A DNA stretch of 64,000 nucleotides from G963675935 sp963675935 (GTDB lineage Bacteria; Planctomycetota; Planctomycetia; Pirellulales; Thermoguttaceae), in NCBI GenBank assembly GCA_963675935.2, contig CAXXPV010000005.1, positions 124,001 through 188,000 of the forward strand, in the 5' to 3' direction. A program made the position numbers and the translations under genes. Below the pieces are notes generated by a model. That model was not told the origin of the DNA. It saw only the letters and a program-made list of their open reading frames with translations, and ran no database searches. Below, one piece after another: positions 62,816 through 64,000 of this stretch (position 1 is the stretch's first letter; every line of letters begins with the position of its first letter).

Positions 62816-64000
62816 TGTTTTGGTTCAGCGTGAAATGGAAACGTCGATTGCTGAGTTAAGGATCGTTAAGACATGAAAGTTGTTTGGTAGTGCCTTGGAT
62901 TTTGCGCATTGATGTTGTAAGCGAGGGAGGTGGACGGCAGCGTGGCTGCCGCCCATGCCTCGCTCACAACCCCTAGGTCGGCGCTCGGGTTGGTTCCCAC
63001 CAGAGCCCTATCCTCCGCCCAGGCCGTTTACCATCGTAGCCGAGTTTCAGCCGTCAGGCAACCGTTCGTAAACGCGACGCCTCGCGTTGCTCCTTGCGAC
63101 GCTCGCGAGCCTCGTTTAGCTTGCGGTCTCGCACCGCGAAAATCTCCGTCTCGCGGCCCGACAACTTGTCCGACGGCGCAATGTAGCCGATCGCGCTGTG
63201 CAAGCGAACGTGGTTGTAATGCTCCACATAGTTGCCGACGAGGCGAATCGCGTCCTCCAGCGAGATCGGCGTGCCGGGCCGAATACACTCGCCTTTGATG
63301 CTCCCGTGAAATCGCTCCAGCTTGCCGTTGCTCTGCGGATAGTACGGACTCGTCCGCACATGTGTCATCCCGCAGATGCGAATGAACTCCTTGAAATCCT
63401 TCGCCACAAATTGCGACCCGTTGTCGCTGATGATCCGAGGCGTTTCGTTCGGGAACTTTTCTTTTGCACGCTGAAGAACAACCAATTCGTCTTGCTCGGT
63501 CATCGAACGGCGAATCTCCCAATGCACAATGTAACGGCTGTAGCCGTCGAGGATCGTCGTCAGGTAGTAAAACGTGCCATGGATGTTGATGTAGCTTATG
63601 TCGATATGCCAATGTTCATGCGGTTTTTTCGGCTGATGGAAGCCCGTGCCTTTCTTGGAGGGTTTGTTCGTTGAGCGGCCGATGCGGCCCGCCGATTTCA
63701 ATACGCGATACACCGTGCTGGGGCTTGCCGCCACCACGTCGCGGTCGAGCATCATGAACGCCAATCGTCGATAGCCTTCCAACGGAAACTCGAACGAAAA
63801 CTTGATGATGGACTGCTTCTCCCAGTCTTCGAGCCACCAGTCGCGCGGCACCCAACCGTTGTGTTCGTTGCGTTTGCCATAGCGATCCTTCCAGTCGTGA
63901 AACTTGCTCGATGTAATGCCCAACCAAGCGACGAACTGCCGGGCGGGAATCTCTGTACGCTCGTTCCAACGCCGCACGTAATCGACGACTTCATCGCGGG
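62816..64000. mobile_element. IS3-family element, inverted copy 2, cut by window edge
   Basis: Begins TGTTTTGGTTCAGCGTGAAA, the complement of the right end of copy 1, and continues nearly identically to the window edge in the opposite orientation. The far end and OrfA lie outside the window, so the target duplication cannot be checked. Confidence 0.92.
63054..64000 (-). CDS. IS3 OrfB transposase, copy 2, start beyond window
   Basis: Same protein as in copy 1 with all three catalytic segments. One base change turns the TAG stop of copy 1 into TCG, so this copy reads seven residues further (SRLRTVA) to the next stop. The portion before about 63977 continues in frame to the window edge. Confidence 0.9.
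   Translation of the reverse strand, partial: RDEVVDYVRRWNERTEIPARQFVAWLGITSSKFHDWKDRYGKRNEHNGWVPRDWWLEDWEKQSIIKFSFEFPLEGYRRLAFMMLDRDVVAASPSTVYRVLKSAGRIGRSTNKPSKKGTGFHQPKKPHEHWHIDISYINIHGTFYYLTTILDGYSRYIVHWEIRRSMTEQDELVVLQRAKEKFPNETPRIISDNGSQFVAKDFKEFIRICGMTHVRTSPYYPQSNGKLERFHGSIKGECIRPGTPISLEDAIRLVGNYVEHYNHVRLHSAIGYIAPSDKLSGRETEIFAVRDRKLNEARERRKEQREASRLRTVA

Noticed and set aside
56883..64000. Composite transposon made of the two IS3 copies and the genes between
   Set aside because: Copy 1 has its own 4-bp duplication on both sides and splits a single GNAT gene, so it inserted alone.

Overview
The window looks like accessory DNA from a member of the Planctomycetota. The pointers are a GTG-started ECF sigma factor directly followed by a membrane-anchored Ser/Thr kinase, a predicted pseudokinase inside an efflux operon, a DUF6268-like outer-membrane barrel, SEC-C/pRiA4b and DUF6398 proteins, and Tat-exported terpenoid-cyclase-fold proteins. 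This is inferred from gene families; there is no rRNA or marker gene. I saw no tRNA or rRNA gene.

Layout. 1-7.7 kb: a partial tspO in a block duplicated at 56.1 kb, a cupin plus Rmf-like pair, an unknown 517-aa protein, a pRiA4b/SEC-C gene split by an IS, and two paralogous cassettes in which a structured-RNA-like leader precedes a small gene. 8-23.5 kb: the only long ordinary stretch, with an outer-membrane barrel, an AcrAB-like RND pump, a pseudokinase, MacAB, a divergent ECF sigma/Ser-Thr kinase pair and an outer-membrane factor cut off by an IS. 25.0-26.8 kb: a seven-repeat CRISPR array whose leader is cut by that IS and whose last repeat is split by a group II intron. 27-32 kb: IS3 and IS630 elements, a MauE/thioredoxin protein and a double LuxR-HTH gene broken by the IS630. 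33-35.3 kb: a TPR protein. 35.5-38.7 kb: a collapsed type I-G-like cas locus (cas2, a deleted cas4-cas1 fusion, a cas3::csb2 deletion fusion, a frameshifted WYL regulator). 39-41 kb: two-component remnants. 41.6-46.2 kb: small housekeeping-like genes and two copies of a 124-bp MITE. 46.3-54.1 kb: a run of conserved-looking hypothetical genes, one broken by a transposon that itself carries an IS66. 54.1-64 kb: DUF1990, an SDR protein, intact tspO, an acyltransferase, an MFS fragment and two tandem Tat-signal terpenoid-cyclase-like proteins between inverted IS3 copies.

The strongest signal is the density of insertions that can be undone exactly. Six interrupted genes or elements can be rejoined in frame by removing an element plus one target-site duplication. 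The CRISPR-Cas system is a wreck: effector genes deleted, leader truncated, terminal repeat interrupted. The most interesting possibly undescribed items are the twin structured leaders at 7.0-7.7 kb, the intron in the CRISPR terminal repeat, the 124-bp MITE family with 9-bp duplications, and the double-HTH regulator.
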